Source: Azoarcus sp031546845
GTDB lineage: Bacteria > Pseudomonadota > Gammaproteobacteria > Burkholderiales > Rhodocyclaceae
Reading direction: 5' to 3'
Assembly: GCA_031546845.1 (NCBI GenBank)
Contig: JAVBJT010000004.1
Location: forward strand, 62,001 to 126,000
Length of the DNA stretch: 64,000 nt
Shown in pieces: positions 37,481 through 46,820 of the stretch. A model generated the notes under the pieces. The model saw nothing but the letters and a program-made list of their open reading frames with translations, searched no databases and was not told where the DNA came from. Position 1 is the first letter of the stretch. Each line of letters begins with the position of its first letter. The position numbers were made by a program, and so were the translations under genes.

Positions 37481-38347
37481 ATGTCCGAGCGTAAGAACTT
37501 CTGTATTCTCGTCGCCGAACTCGTTGGCGAAGACCAACTGGTCGGGCGAATCAGCGCGGCCGAAGCCAAGCACGCGATCGAACGCTGCATGCACCGGCTC
37601 GACCGCGCCGCGGCAAGTCTGGACGGCAGCACGATCCAGCGCGACAACCGTTCGGCGACGATCAGCTTTGAGCGATGCGATTCCGGCGTTCTCGCCGCCT
37701 GCGAAATTCTGGAACGCATCAACAGCCTACCGCCGCTGTCCGGCGCCAGGCTATCGGTCAGAATCGGCCTGCATTACGATGTCCTCACCCCCGGCGAGTC
37801 GGACAGCACGGGCATTCAGACAACGCGCCGCCTTGCCCAGATGTGCCAACCCGGGCAAGCGCTCGCCAGCGGCACCGTGGTCGTACTGCTTTCCTCGGCG
37901 ACACGGCATTTCGCCAGCAACGATGCGCTCCAAGACAGCGCATTGGTCAATCTGGAATGGCCGGTCTATGGCATCGGCCAGCGCCTCGGCATCGTCACAT
38001 CGATATCGCCCACGGCGCGCGTATCCCAACGCCTGCGCCTGCGCCATCAGCAGGAAATCGTTTTCGTCGAGGAACAGCGCCCGGTGGTGCTGCTTGGGCG
38101 GGAATTGGGCAACGATCTGGTCATCATCGACCCGCGCGCCTCCCGCCAGCACGCCCGCATCGAAAAGCGGCGCGAAGGGTTTGTGCTGGTCGACCAGAGC
38201 ACCAACGGCACCTACGTTTTCACCGACGGCGCGAGCGAACAGTGCATCAAGCAAGCCGAACACGCGCTTATCGGGCCAGGCCGCATCGGTTGCGGTTTTT
38301 CAGCCAACGAAGTCGAACGCGATCTGGTGTTTTTCGATATCGCTTAA
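37481..38347 (+). CDS. Protein with degenerate nucleotide-cyclase-like domain and FHA domain
   Basis: A 288-residue soluble protein. The first 170 residues have the arrangement of class III adenylate-cyclase domains (FCILVAELVG, then SVRIGLHYD and ALASGTVV), but the metal-binding aspartates are not in place (EL instead of D at the first site), so it is probably a non-catalytic relative. The C-terminal FHA domain (about residues 190-275) has the full phosphothreonine pocket: GRELGNDLVI, SRQHARI and STNGTYV. It may bind a phosphorylated partner; the PP2C gene at 22 kb is the nearest related function. Confidence 0.75.
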   Translation: MSERKNFCILVAELVGEDQLVGRISAAEAKHAIERCMHRLDRAAASLDGSTIQRDNRSATISFERCDSGVLAACEILERINSLPPLSGARLSVRIGLHYDVLTPGESDSTGIQTTRRLAQMCQPGQALASGTVVVLLSSATRHFASNDALQDSALVNLEWPVYGIGQRLGIVTSISPTARVSQRLRLRHQQEIVFVEEQRPVVLLGRELGNDLVIIDPRASRQHARIEKRREGFVLVDQSTNGTYVFTDGASEQCIKQAEHALIGPGRIGCGFSANEVERDLVFFDIA

Positions 38348-38353
38348 AAAAGA

Positions 38354-38382
38354 AAGCCGGGCGCGCGATCCGCGCCCGGCTT
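38354..38382. terminator. Bidirectional intrinsic terminator
   Basis: Perfect 12-base arms AAGCCGGGCGCG (38354-38365) and CGCGCCCGGCTT (38371-38382) with a five-base loop lie between the convergent cyclase/FHA and PsiF genes. On the minus strand the stem is followed by a T-rich run (TTTCTTTTTT), so it mainly ends the PsiF transcript. Confidence 0.85.
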
Positions 38383-38408
38383 CGATCCGCCTCAGCATTG
38401 CCCCCGCC

Positions 38409-38738
38409 TCAGCCTTTCTTCAGGCAATCGCTCATGAAGGCCTTGCGTTCGTTACCCTTGAGCGTTTTTCCGGTTGCTTCCTGGTTGCACGTCTTCATCC
38501 GCTCGCGCTGCGCGGATTGGGCAGACTGGGCGGGTTGTCCGGTGGCTGCGGCGCCCTCGCTCTTACCCGACAGGCAACTGCTCATGAAGGCCTTGCGCTC
38601 ATCCCCCTTCAAAGCCTTCTCTTTCGCTTGCTGATTGCAGGCCTTCATCCGTTCTTGCTGCGGATTGGCCCACGCGGAGGAGGCAGGCAGCGCCGCCAAC
38701 ACACACGCGGTAACGCACACGGAAAGCAGTTTCTTCAC
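38409..38738 (-). CDS. PsiF repeat protein (secreted)
   Basis: A 109-residue exported protein: a signal peptide (KKLLSVCVTACVLAALPASSAWA) followed by two copies of the PsiF repeat, ERMKACNQQAKEKALKGDER and ERMKTCNQEATGKTLKGNER, each ending KAFMS-C-L. The paired cysteines of each repeat probably form disulfides in the periplasm. psiF is phosphate-starvation induced in E. coli; its role is unknown. The start is GTG 38738 with GGAG upstream; the longer open frame upstream is not coding in character. Confidence 0.88.
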   Translation of the reverse strand: MKKLLSVCVTACVLAALPASSAWANPQQERMKACNQQAKEKALKGDERKAFMSSCLSGKSEGAAATGQPAQSAQSAQRERMKTCNQEATGKTLKGNERKAFMSDCLKKG

Positions 38739-38913
38739 AATAGAATCTCCATACGGAATGAAAGGTGTCCCGATTCTCCGAACGTCATAACGCCAAGTCA
38801 AGCGCCGCATGCGCCTGCAATATGGGCGGATGCAATGGAACCGGCGCAACGCGGAAAACACCTCCCTTTTAAAAGCTCTTGCCAACCCGGCCTTTCCCGG
38901 ATGACAAACCCGC

Positions 38914-39318
38914 GTGTTCGACGCCAGTGAAGCCGCCGCCCTGGGCGCGTTGTTCGTTTCGGCCTTTCTCGCCGCCACCGTGTTGCCCGGCGGCTCCGAG
39001 GCCGCATTCGCCGGCGTGCTGCTGCTTTATCCGGCGCAGTGGCTCCCCGCGCTGGCACTCGCTACCGTGGGCAATGCCCTCGGCGGCATGAGCACCTATC
39101 TGCTCGCCCGTTTTTGACCGCGCAAAGAGATTCCACCGCGCCTGGAATGGGTACGGCGGCGCGGCGCCATTGTGCTGTTGCTGTCGTGGACGCCGCTACT
39201 CGGCGATGCGTTGTGCGCCGCCGCCGGCTTTCTGCGCTTGCCATGGCTGGCGTGTTTCCTGTGGATGACGCTGGGTAAAGGGCTGCGCTACGGCGTCATT
39301 GCCTGGGCATTGCAATAA
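38914..39318 (+). pseudogene. YqaA-type small membrane protein interrupted by an in-frame UGA
   Basis: A GTG at 38914 opens a frame encoding the start of a YqaA/DedA-related membrane protein: LFVSAFLAATVLPGGSEAAF and NALGGMSTYLLARF. A TGA follows at 39115-39117. The same frame continues at once with PRKEIPPRLEWVRRRGAIV, LLGDALCAAAGFLRLPW and LGKGLRYGVIAWALQ to TAA at 39316-39318, all typical of the family. One base change (for example TTA to TGA) explains the break. The whole would be 134 positions with three or four membrane helices. Function of the family is unclear. Confidence 0.8.
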
Positions 39319-39465
39319 AAAACGACCGCGCATGCCATTGCGGCATTGCGACAAAACACCCCGAGCCGCGTATTCGCCAATAAGCCAAACGTTGATGAAT
39401 GCTGCGTGCTGCACTGCGCTTAGATAGAATCGGAACCCTTCAGCTGTCGCTTCCCCGGTGCACCG

Positions 39466-42400
39466 ATGACCCAACGCTTGCGAGAAATTCCTTACAACTA
39501 CACCTCGTTCTCCGACCGCGAGATCGTCATCCGCCTGCTCGGCACGGAGGCATGGGCGGCCCTGGACACGCTGCGCGAAGAACGGGTGACGGGACGCTCC
39601 GCGCGCATGCTGTACGAAGTGCTGGGCGATATCTGGGTGGTGCGGCGCAACCCTTACCTGGAAGACGATCTGCTCGCCAACCGGAAACGGCGCGAAGCGT
39701 TGATCGGCGCGCTCGACCACCGCCTGAACGAGGTGGACAAGCGCCGCCAGAGCAATGATGCGGTTGTCTCGCTCCTCTACTCCGCGCGCAAGGCAGTGGC
39801 CGATTTCGAGCGCTGGTTCGAAGATACCGAGCGCCGGCGCAAAAGCGTGATCCGCGCGCTGGCCCGCCATACCCGCCGCGACAATATCTGCTTTGATGGC
39901 CACGCCCGCGTGTCGCACGTTACCGACGCGACCGACTGGCGCGTTGAATATCCGTTCGTCGTTCTGTACCCGGATAGCGAGGAAGAAATCGCGCCGCTGG
40001 TGCGCGACTGCATCGAACACGGCCTTACCATCGTTCCGCGCGGCGGCGGCACCGGCTACACCGGCGGCGCGGTGCCGTTGGACGCCAGTTCGGCGGTTAT
40101 CAACACCGAAAAGCTGATCGCCATCGGCGCGGTGGAGGACATGACGCTGCCCGACGCCGACGGCAAGCCGATGCCCACGCCCTACGCCACCGTGCGCACG
40201 GGCGCAGGCGTCGTCACCGCGCGCGTGGCGGAAGCGGCCAGCGCGGCGGGCCGCGTGTTCGCGGTCGACCCAACCTCGGCCGAAGCATCCTGCGTCGGCG
40301 GCAACATCGCCATGAACGCGGGCGGCAAGAAGGCGGTGCTGTGGGGCACCGCACTCGACAATCTGGCGTGGTGGAAAATGGTTACGCCGGACGGCAATTG
40401 GCTCGAAGTCGAACGCCTCGACCACAACTTCGGCAAGATTCACGAGCAGCACACCGCGCGTTTCCGCCTGCGCCGTTTCGACGGGCTGAGCTATCGCCCG
40501 CTGGGCGAGGAAATTCTCGCCATGCCGGGCGCGCATTGCCGCAAGGACGGTCTGGGCAAGGACGTTACCGACAAATTCCTCGGCGGCATTCCCGGCGTGC
40601 AGAAGGAAGGCACCGACGGCCTCATCGTCGCGTCGCGCTGGGTGCTGCACAAGATGCCGCCGGTGACGCGCACCGTGTGCCTGGAATTTTTCGGCCAGGT
40701 GCGCGAGGCGGTGCCGGCGATCGTCGAGATCACCGATTATTTCAAGCCGGGCGGCGCGGGTAACGCCGCCGGCGTACTGCTTGCCGGCCTGGAACACCTC
40801 GACGAGCGCTACGTGAAGGCGGTCGGCTACACGACCAAGGCCAAGCGCCACGGGCGGCCGAAGATGGTGCTGATCGGCGACGTAGTCGGTTTCGACGAAA
40901 ACGCGGTGATGGCCGCCACGTCGGAAATGGTGCGTATGACCAACGCGCGCGGCGCGGAGGGCTTCATCGCCGTATCGCCCGAGCAGCGCAAGCGCTTCTG
41001 GCTGGAGCGTTCGCGCACCGCGGCCATCTCGCGCCACACCAACGCGTTCAAGATCAACGAGGACGTGGTGATTCCACTGCCGCGCATGGGCGATTACTGC
41101 GACGGCATCGAACGCATCAACATCGAACTATCGGCGCGCAATAAGATCGATTTGTGCGACGCGCTCGCCGAATTCCTGCGCGGCAACCTGCCGCTCGATC
41201 AGGGCGACGCCAACCTCGACCAGGACGTGCTCCTCGGCGACCGCCGCGAGGCCGCGATCGATTACATCGGCGCCGTGCGCCAACGCTGGCAATGGCTGCT
41301 CGACAGCCTCGACCTGCCGCTGGCCGAAGCGGAGGCCCGTTTTGCCGAATTCGGCGTGCAGGCCGGCGAACTGTCCAACCGCGCGGCCGATCCGCGCCTG
41401 TTCCACCGCCTTCAGGACTACTCCATCCGCGTGTCGTGGAAAACCGAGATCAAGGCCCGCCTGGACGAGATTTTCGACGGCGCGGTTTTCGGCCCGATTC
41501 TCGCGCGCTTCGAGGACATCCACCGGGAAGTGCTGCGCGGGCGCGTTTTCGTCGCGCTGCACATGCACGCGGGCGACGGCAATGTGCACACCAATCTGCC
41601 AGTCAATTCCGACCACTACGAAATGCTGCAAACCGCCAATCGCGCGGTCGATCGCATCATGGCGCTGGCGCGCTCGCTCGACGGCGTCATTTCCGGCGAG
41701 CACGGCATCGGCATCACCAAACTCGACTACCTCACCGATGCCGAGATGGCCGATTTCTGGGCCTACAAGCAGAGGATCGACCCCGAGGGGCACTTCAACC
41801 GCGGCAAGCTAATGCGCGGCGGCAATCTGGACAACGCCTACACGCCGAGCTTCAACCTGATGGGCCATGAATCGCTCATCATGGAACAGACCGAAATCGG
41901 CGACATCGCCCACGACATCAAGGACTGCCTGCGCTGCGGCAAGTGCAAGCCGGTGTGCTCCACCCACGTGCCGCGCGCGAATCTGCTGTACAGCCCGCGC
42001 AACAAGATTCTTTCCACCTCGCTGCTGATCGAGGCGCTGTTGTACGAGGAACAGACCCGGCGCGGCATCTCGCTCGCCCATTGGGCCGAGTTCGAGGACG
42101 TGGCCGACCACTGCACCGTGTGCCACAAGTGCGAAAAACCCTGTCCGGTGGATATCGACTTCGGCGATGTGTCGATCAAGATGCGCAATCTGCTCAGAAA
42201 ACAGGGCAAAAAATCGTTCAACCCCGGCAAGGCCGCGGCGATGGCTTTTCTCACCATCAAAGACCCGGCCACGATCAAACTCATTCGCACCGGCATGATC
42301 GAGTGGGGCTACAAGGCACAGCGCATAGGGCACCGGCTGGGCAAAACGTTCGGCTTGATCCAGCAGCAGACCCGCACCCCGCCCGCCACGCTGGGCAAAG

Positions 42401-43332
42401 CGCCGCTCAAGGCGCAGGTTATCCACCTCATCAACAAACCGATGCCGGGCAAATTACCCAAGCGGACCTCGCGCGCACTGCTCGATATCGAGGACGACAA
42501 GGTCATCCCCATCATCCGCGACCCGCAAAAGATCACACCGGATTCCGACGCGGTGTTCTACTTCCCCGGCTGCGGCTCGGAACGGCTATTCAGTCAGGTT
42601 GGCCTCGCCACCCAGGCCATGCTGTACCACGCCGGCGCGCAAACCGTGCTGCCGCCCGGCTACCTGTGCTGCGGCTATCCGCAAGCCTCCGCCGGTGAGG
42701 ACGACAAGGGGCAAAAGATCACCACCGACAACCGGGTGCTGTTCCACCGCGTCGCCAACACGCTCAACTACCTCGATATCAAGACGGTGATCGTGTCCTG
42801 CGGCACGTGCATGGATCAACTGCAAAAATACGAATTCGATCGTATCTTCCCCGGCTGCCGGCTGCTCGACATCCACGAATACCTGATGGAAAAGGGCATC
42901 AAGCTCGACGGCGTACAAGGCACGCGGTACATGTACCACGAACCCTGCCACACCCCGATGAAGACCCACGCCGGCATCAAGGTGGCAAACGAGCTGATAG
43001 GCACACGGGTCGACCTGAGCGACCGCTGCTGCGGCGAATCCGGCACGCTGGCCGTCTCCCGCCCCGACATCTCCACCCAGGTGCGCTTTCGTAAACAGGA
43101 AGAAATCGAGAAAGGCGTCGCCGCCTTCGGCAACGGTGCAAACGGCCCGGTGAAAATCCTCACCTCCTGCCCATCCTGCCTGCAAGGCTTGTCGCGCTAC
43201 GCCAACGATGCAGGCGGGATCGAACCGGATTACATCGTCGTCGAACTCGCCCGCCACCTGCTCGGCGAGAACTGGATGCCGGATTACGTTCAGCAAGCTA
43301 ACAATGGCGGGATTGAGCGGGTGTTGCTGTAG
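39466..43332 (+). CDS. Large FAD/iron-sulfur oxidoreductase (DUF3683 + GlcD-like + GlpC-like)
   Basis: A 1288-residue multidomain protein. An N-terminal DUF3683 region (about 1-130) is followed by an FAD_binding_4 domain (VPRGGGTGYTGGAVPL near 195), a GlcD-type C-terminal cap with HMHAGDGNVHTNLPVN and SGEHGIGITKLDYL, two 4Fe-4S motifs (CLRCGKCKPVC starting at Cys821 and CTVCHKCEKPCP near 885), and two CCG domains (FPGCGSERL…CCGYPQ; HEPCHTP…RCCGESG). This combines the GlcD and GlcF roles, so it likely oxidises a 2-hydroxyacid such as lactate or glycolate and passes electrons to the quinone pool. Substrate unknown. No neighbouring subunit genes. Confidence 0.88.
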   Translation: MTQRLREIPYNYTSFSDREIVIRLLGTEAWAALDTLREERVTGRSARMLYEVLGDIWVVRRNPYLEDDLLANRKRREALIGALDHRLNEVDKRRQSNDAVVSLLYSARKAVADFERWFEDTERRRKSVIRALARHTRRDNICFDGHARVSHVTDATDWRVEYPFVVLYPDSEEEIAPLVRDCIEHGLTIVPRGGGTGYTGGAVPLDASSAVINTEKLIAIGAVEDMTLPDADGKPMPTPYATVRTGAGVVTARVAEAASAAGRVFAVDPTSAEASCVGGNIAMNAGGKKAVLWGTALDNLAWWKMVTPDGNWLEVERLDHNFGKIHEQHTARFRLRRFDGLSYRPLGEEILAMPGAHCRKDGLGKDVTDKFLGGIPGVQKEGTDGLIVASRWVLHKMPPVTRTVCLEFFGQVREAVPAIVEITDYFKPGGAGNAAGVLLAGLEHLDERYVKAVGYTTKAKRHGRPKMVLIGDVVGFDENAVMAATSEMVRMTNARGAEGFIAVSPEQRKRFWLERSRTAAISRHTNAFKINEDVVIPLPRMGDYCDGIERINIELSARNKIDLCDALAEFLRGNLPLDQGDANLDQDVLLGDRREAAIDYIGAVRQRWQWLLDSLDLPLAEAEARFAEFGVQAGELSNRAADPRLFHRLQDYSIRVSWKTEIKARLDEIFDGAVFGPILARFEDIHREVLRGRVFVALHMHAGDGNVHTNLPVNSDHYEMLQTANRAVDRIMALARSLDGVISGEHGIGITKLDYLTDAEMADFWAYKQRIDPEGHFNRGKLMRGGNLDNAYTPSFNLMGHESLIMEQTEIGDIAHDIKDCLRCGKCKPVCSTHVPRANLLYSPRNKILSTSLLIEALLYEEQTRRGISLAHWAEFEDVADHCTVCHKCEKPCPVDIDFGDVSIKMRNLLRKQGKKSFNPGKAAAMAFLTIKDPATIKLIRTGMIEWGYKAQRIGHRLGKTFGLIQQQTRTPPATLGKAPLKAQVIHLINKPMPGKLPKRTSRALLDIEDDKVIPIIRDPQKITPDSDAVFYFPGCGSERLFSQVGLATQAMLYHAGAQTVLPPGYLCCGYPQASAGEDDKGQKITTDNRVLFHRVANTLNYLDIKTVIVSCGTCMDQLQKYEFDRIFPGCRLLDIHEYLMEKGIKLDGVQGTRYMYHEPCHTPMKTHAGIKVANELIGTRVDLSDRCCGESGTLAVSRPDISTQVRFRKQEEIEKGVAAFGNGANGPVKILTSCPSCLQGLSRYANDAGGIEPDYIVVELARHLLGENWMPDYVQQANNGGIERVLL

Positions 43333-43351
43333 TGGTCAGGACCATTAAACC

Positions 43352-43391
43352 GGCAATCAAATAGTTGCCTAGAAGCAATCAGGCAATCAAA
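43352..43391. repeat. Direct repeat before the DKNYY gene
   Basis: GGCAATCAAA occurs at 43352-43361 and again at 43382-43391, with TTGCCT (43364-43369) and AGGCAA (43381-43386) giving a small inverted pair between. It lies at the sharp change from GC-rich to AT-rich sequence. It could be a trace of an insertion or simply the weak terminator of the preceding gene. Confidence 0.3.
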
Positions 43392-43416
43392 CTTGAACGG
43401 GGAAAATCTTTATAAG

Positions 43417-44820
43417 ATGGCACTCTTTTCTCTGCATAGCGCACGAACAACTGCTGTCGGGCTAAGTCTTTTTTTCGGTGCTCTTTTTTCCGCTTCTGCC
43501 GTTCCACGTGGCGCCGACGAAGAAAGTTTCATCTGGTTCAAAGAGCCTTACAGCGAATACGGAAAAGACAAAAGCAATGTTTATTACAGAGCAGAGAGTA
43601 CGTCGGTGCTGGAAGGTGCCGACCCTCAGAGTTTTCAACCATTCGAACAGGGAAGGTCGAAACGGATAAAACGTCCTTTTTCTAATATCATAACAATCGC
43701 CAAAGATAAAAATCATGTCTATGTCGGCGGCGAAGTCGTCAAAGATGCCGACCCCGACAGTTTCAAAAAACTAGGCGATCTCTATGCAATAGATAAGGAA
43801 CGGGTATTTTTCGACTTTCAAATTATTGAAGGCGCAGATCGAAACACCTTCCGAGAACTCAACAAGGCAGGAAGCTCCTTTCAGGAGCTGTATCACGACA
43901 GGAACCACGTCTACCTTAACGGAAAAGTGTTGGAAGGCATCGATGCAAGCACGATCACTTCCGTCGGCCGTTCCTCTGCTTACAGCAAGGACCAGAACCA
44001 CGTCTACTATCGATTCCGTATCATGGAAGATGCCGACCCGGAAACCTTCACCGGAGTTTCTGAGGTCTACCGGCTCTTCAAAGACAAAAATCATCTTTAC
44101 GACAACGAAGGAAAAATCATTCCAGGCATCGACGGCGCCTCTTTTACGATACTAAGAAATGGCTATGCGAAAGACAAAGATCATGCTTTCTATTGGCACA
44201 AGTTAAGTGACATATATGACCGCTATGCCCGCGAAACCGTGCAAGACGCTGACCCTGCCACTTTCGCCCCCATCTTCCTGGACAATAAGAAAAAAGAAAA
44301 AAATTCGGATTACGCCAGAGATGAATTGCGAATTTACTACCGCGGCGTTGTCGTCAAGAATGCCGACCCGCAATCTTTTGCGCTCCAATGGGACGGTTTT
44401 GCAAAGGACCGCGACCATGTGTACTTCGCTGCCAACGAGGTATGCGACGATGATAAAGAACGTTTGGCGTCCATTGAACTAACCGATAAAAAGCTGGCAA
44501 GGGCCGTCGATCGCTTCGATTCCTCTCTGACACAAATTTCCGGCGTTACTACATTTTTCAGGCTGCTATGGAATGCCGGGAACAAAGAAGCCAGAGAAAA
44601 TGTATTGAAAAACTCCCGCTTATCAAAAACCTATGAAGAATTGGCAGCGGCTGTGAATGGGACGGATAACAACCAAAAAACCGTATATACCGCCAATGCT
44701 TCAGCTATCCTCATTGAGGATGCGCATGCCAAAAGCTTTCAGAACATTAGCAACGGAATCGCCAGAGACAAAAAACGTTTGTTCTATTGCACTACCAACG
44801 ATAACCTGGGCATGAAGTAG
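43417..44820 (+). CDS. Exported DKNYY-repeat protein, AT-rich
   Basis: A 467-residue protein with a signal peptide (HSARTTAVGLSLFFGALFSASA) and about nine repeats of the DKNYY type, each with a 'YxKDKNHVYY' strand followed by 'xLEGADPxSF': for example AKDKNHVYVGGEVVKDADPD, SKDQNHVYYRFRIMEDADPE and AKDRDHVYFAANE. This family forms beta-rich surface repeats in many bacteria; function unknown. Its base composition is clearly lower in GC than the flanking genes and codon choice is AT-leaning, which suggests recent transfer. I chose ATG 43417 rather than TTG 43393 because it gives a clean signal peptide. Confidence 0.85.
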   Translation: MALFSLHSARTTAVGLSLFFGALFSASAVPRGADEESFIWFKEPYSEYGKDKSNVYYRAESTSVLEGADPQSFQPFEQGRSKRIKRPFSNIITIAKDKNHVYVGGEVVKDADPDSFKKLGDLYAIDKERVFFDFQIIEGADRNTFRELNKAGSSFQELYHDRNHVYLNGKVLEGIDASTITSVGRSSAYSKDQNHVYYRFRIMEDADPETFTGVSEVYRLFKDKNHLYDNEGKIIPGIDGASFTILRNGYAKDKDHAFYWHKLSDIYDRYARETVQDADPATFAPIFLDNKKKEKNSDYARDELRIYYRGVVVKNADPQSFALQWDGFAKDRDHVYFAANEVCDDDKERLASIELTDKKLARAVDRFDSSLTQISGVTTFFRLLWNAGNKEARENVLKNSRLSKTYEELAAAVNGTDNNQKTVYTANASAILIEDAHAKSFQNISNGIARDKKRLFYCTTNDNLGMK

Positions 44821-44826
44821 TTCCGC

Positions 44827-45714
44827 TCATATTTCCGAAGCCACCGCAACGGAAAAATCCGCAAAGCGCCCTGGGCGAAGGCCGGCAGCAGCAAGATCGG
44901 CAGGGAAATCGTCACCAGCGAGATAAGCCAGCTCCGCCTCACGCGGTCGTGTCAACGTATCGCAAGCGATCAACGCATCATCCACCCGGCCCGGATGAAC
45001 ATGCACCAGCGGGCGCGGCCCGACATCGGCGAGAAAAGCGCGCATGCGGGTGCGAAAAGGCTGTTCCACGGAAAAGTCGTGCAGGCCGGAAAAACCATCG
45101 TTCGCCGGCAGCCCCCTATCCTTCAATAGACGGCGCAAGCCGCGCCCCAGCATGCCGATGAACAGCGCCTTACCGACCGCCACCCGGCGGCGCAGGCAGC
45201 GGCGCGGCGCTTCCACGCAATCGCGCACCCATACGCGGCCCAACGGGTAGCGGCGCAGCAATTCCTCGACCAGCACCTCGCGCACGCCTGGCAGCAGGTG
45301 GACATGCTGGTGACCATCCACGTAATCCGGCGGTGCGCCCCATGCATCCTCGAACGCATCGAGTTGCGCGCGCAGTTCATCGCGCACTGCCGCGGCGGGC
45401 AAGCGGCGGGCAAGCGCGCGCGGCAACAGGCGGCCGAGTGGTGGCAAACGGCCGGCCTCGGCCAACCCCTCTGCGCGTGTGGCCGCCGGTTGGTCGGTCA
45501 GTGTGAGATGCAGGCCGATATCGGCCGGCGCGCGCGCGACCACTTCGCGCAACATACCGGCGGCGCGGCGCCAATCCGGGCACATGCTCATGCAACTGGT
45601 TGCCGACAAACGGCCGGCGGCGATAAGTTCGGCAATGGCATCACTGACGCCGGGCGCGAGGCCGAAATCGTCGGCACATAAGATGATCGGGCGGTGCGGA
45701 AACAATTTGTGCAT
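44827..45714 (-). CDS. ChbG/HpnK-family carbohydrate deacetylase
   Basis: A 295-residue YdjC-like deacetylase. Metal-site motifs are CADDFGLAPGVSDAI near the N-terminus, DIGLHLTLT and DGHQHVHLLPGV; HVHPG near the end completes the site. HpnK, a member from hopanoid loci, and ChbG, which deacetylates chito-oligosaccharides, belong here; the sequence alone does not separate them. Its start faces the glycosyltransferase pair (divergent, about 100 bases apart), so it may work on the same glycolipid. Confidence 0.85.
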   Translation of the reverse strand: MHKLFPHRPIILCADDFGLAPGVSDAIAELIAAGRLSATSCMSMCPDWRRAAGMLREVVARAPADIGLHLTLTDQPAATRAEGLAEAGRLPPLGRLLPRALARRLPAAAVRDELRAQLDAFEDAWGAPPDYVDGHQHVHLLPGVREVLVEELLRRYPLGRVWVRDCVEAPRRCLRRRVAVGKALFIGMLGRGLRRLLKDRGLPANDGFSGLHDFSVEQPFRTRMRAFLADVGPRPLVHVHPGRVDDALIACDTLTRPREAELAYLAGDDFPADLAAAGLRPGRFADFSVAVASEI

Positions 45715-45815
45715 AGAAATAAATGGATACGGGCTTACCCCGGTCAACGCGCCAGCAACATGGGGCGTTTACGCCAGCATACCCCTGCGCGGGGGGATCT
45801 TATAAGGCCACTACC

Positions 45816-46820
45816 GTGTCCAGTCCCGACTCATACCAGACACTTTCCACCGCAACGTCGCCGGCGCAACCGGCGGTGCCGGTTCTGTCGGTCGTCATCC
45901 CGCTCTATAACGAAAGCGGCTCGGTGCCACTGCTGCATCAGCGCCTCAAGGCCGTGCTCGACACCTTGCCGCTAGCGGGCAGCGAGATCGTTTTTGTGGA
46001 CGATGGCAGCCGCGATTCGACTTTCGCCGAAGTCGCCATGCTGCGCATCCGCAATCCGAACATACGGGCTTTGCGTTTCGCGCGCAATTTCGGCAAGGAA
46101 GCGGCAATGGCCGCCGGCCTACGCGCCGCCACGGGAGACGTGGTGGTGTTGATGGACGGCGATCTGCAACATCCGCCCGAACTGATCCCGGCGATGCTCG
46201 AACGCTGGCACAACGGCGCCCGCATGGTGACCGCGGTGCGCAGTTCGCGCGATACCGATCCGTGGCTGCGGCGGCAATTGTCGCGCCTGTTCTACGGCAT
46301 GTTCCGGCGCGTATCCGACGTGGCGCTGACCGAGGGCGGCGGCGATTTCCGCCTGTTCGACCGCACCGTGGTGGAGGCGATCAACAGCTTGCCGGAACGC
46401 ACCCGCTTCATGAAAGGCATCGCAAGCTGGGTCGGTTTCCGCCAGGAAACGGTCGATTTTGAACCCGAGGAGCGCGTGGCGGGCACGTCGGCCTGGCCGC
46501 TGATGCGGCTGTTGCGCTACGCGGCGGACAGCGTTCTTGCTTTCAGCACGCTGCCGCTGCGGGTATGGTCGCTGATCGGCATGGTGATGGCGGCCATTTC
46601 CGGCATCTATGGCGTCTGGCTGGTGTTGCGCACGACGATCTGGGGCGTGGATGTGCCGGGCTATCCGTCGATCATGGTCGCGGTATTGTTCCTGTCCGGC
46701 ATCCAGCTCACCAGCCTTGGCGTGCTCGGCGAATACGTCGGGCATATTCTCACCGAAGTGAAAGAACGGCCGCTCTACCTCGTGTCCGAACGCCTGGGCT
46801 TCGAGGAACATCGCTCGTGA
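45816..46820 (+). CDS. Membrane glycosyltransferase family 2 (DPM1/ArnC-like)
   Basis: A 334-residue polyprenyl-phosphate-type glycosyltransferase: SVVIPLYNESGSVPLLH, FVDDGSRDST, RNFGKEAAMAAGL and LMDGDLQHPPELI are the GT2 donor-site motifs, and two C-terminal membrane helices (about residues 235-300) anchor it, as in ArnC and bactoprenol glucosyltransferases. It would load a sugar onto undecaprenyl phosphate. The start is a GTG at 45816, chosen because the frame upstream is not GT2-like. Its stop overlaps the start of the next gene. Confidence 0.88.
   Translation: MSSPDSYQTLSTATSPAQPAVPVLSVVIPLYNESGSVPLLHQRLKAVLDTLPLAGSEIVFVDDGSRDSTFAEVAMLRIRNPNIRALRFARNFGKEAAMAAGLRAATGDVVVLMDGDLQHPPELIPAMLERWHNGARMVTAVRSSRDTDPWLRRQLSRLFYGMFRRVSDVALTEGGGDFRLFDRTVVEAINSLPERTRFMKGIASWVGFRQETVDFEPEERVAGTSAWPLMRLLRYAADSVLAFSTLPLRVWSLIGMVMAAISGIYGVWLVLRTTIWGVDVPGYPSIMVAVLFLSGIQLTSLGVLGEYVGHILTEVKERPLYLVSERLGFEEHRS

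Noticed and set aside
39115..39117. Selenocysteine at the UGA of the YqaA gene
   Set aside because: The family has no conserved cysteine or redox site here, and I see no convincing SECIS-like hairpin just after the codon.
39196..41037. 613-residue minus-strand reading frame
   Set aside because: Antisense to the large FAD oxidoreductase, whose domains and cysteine motifs are unmistakable.
43352..43391. Attachment site of an integrated element
   Set aside because: No integrase, transposase or second distal copy was seen; the repeat is short and close-set.
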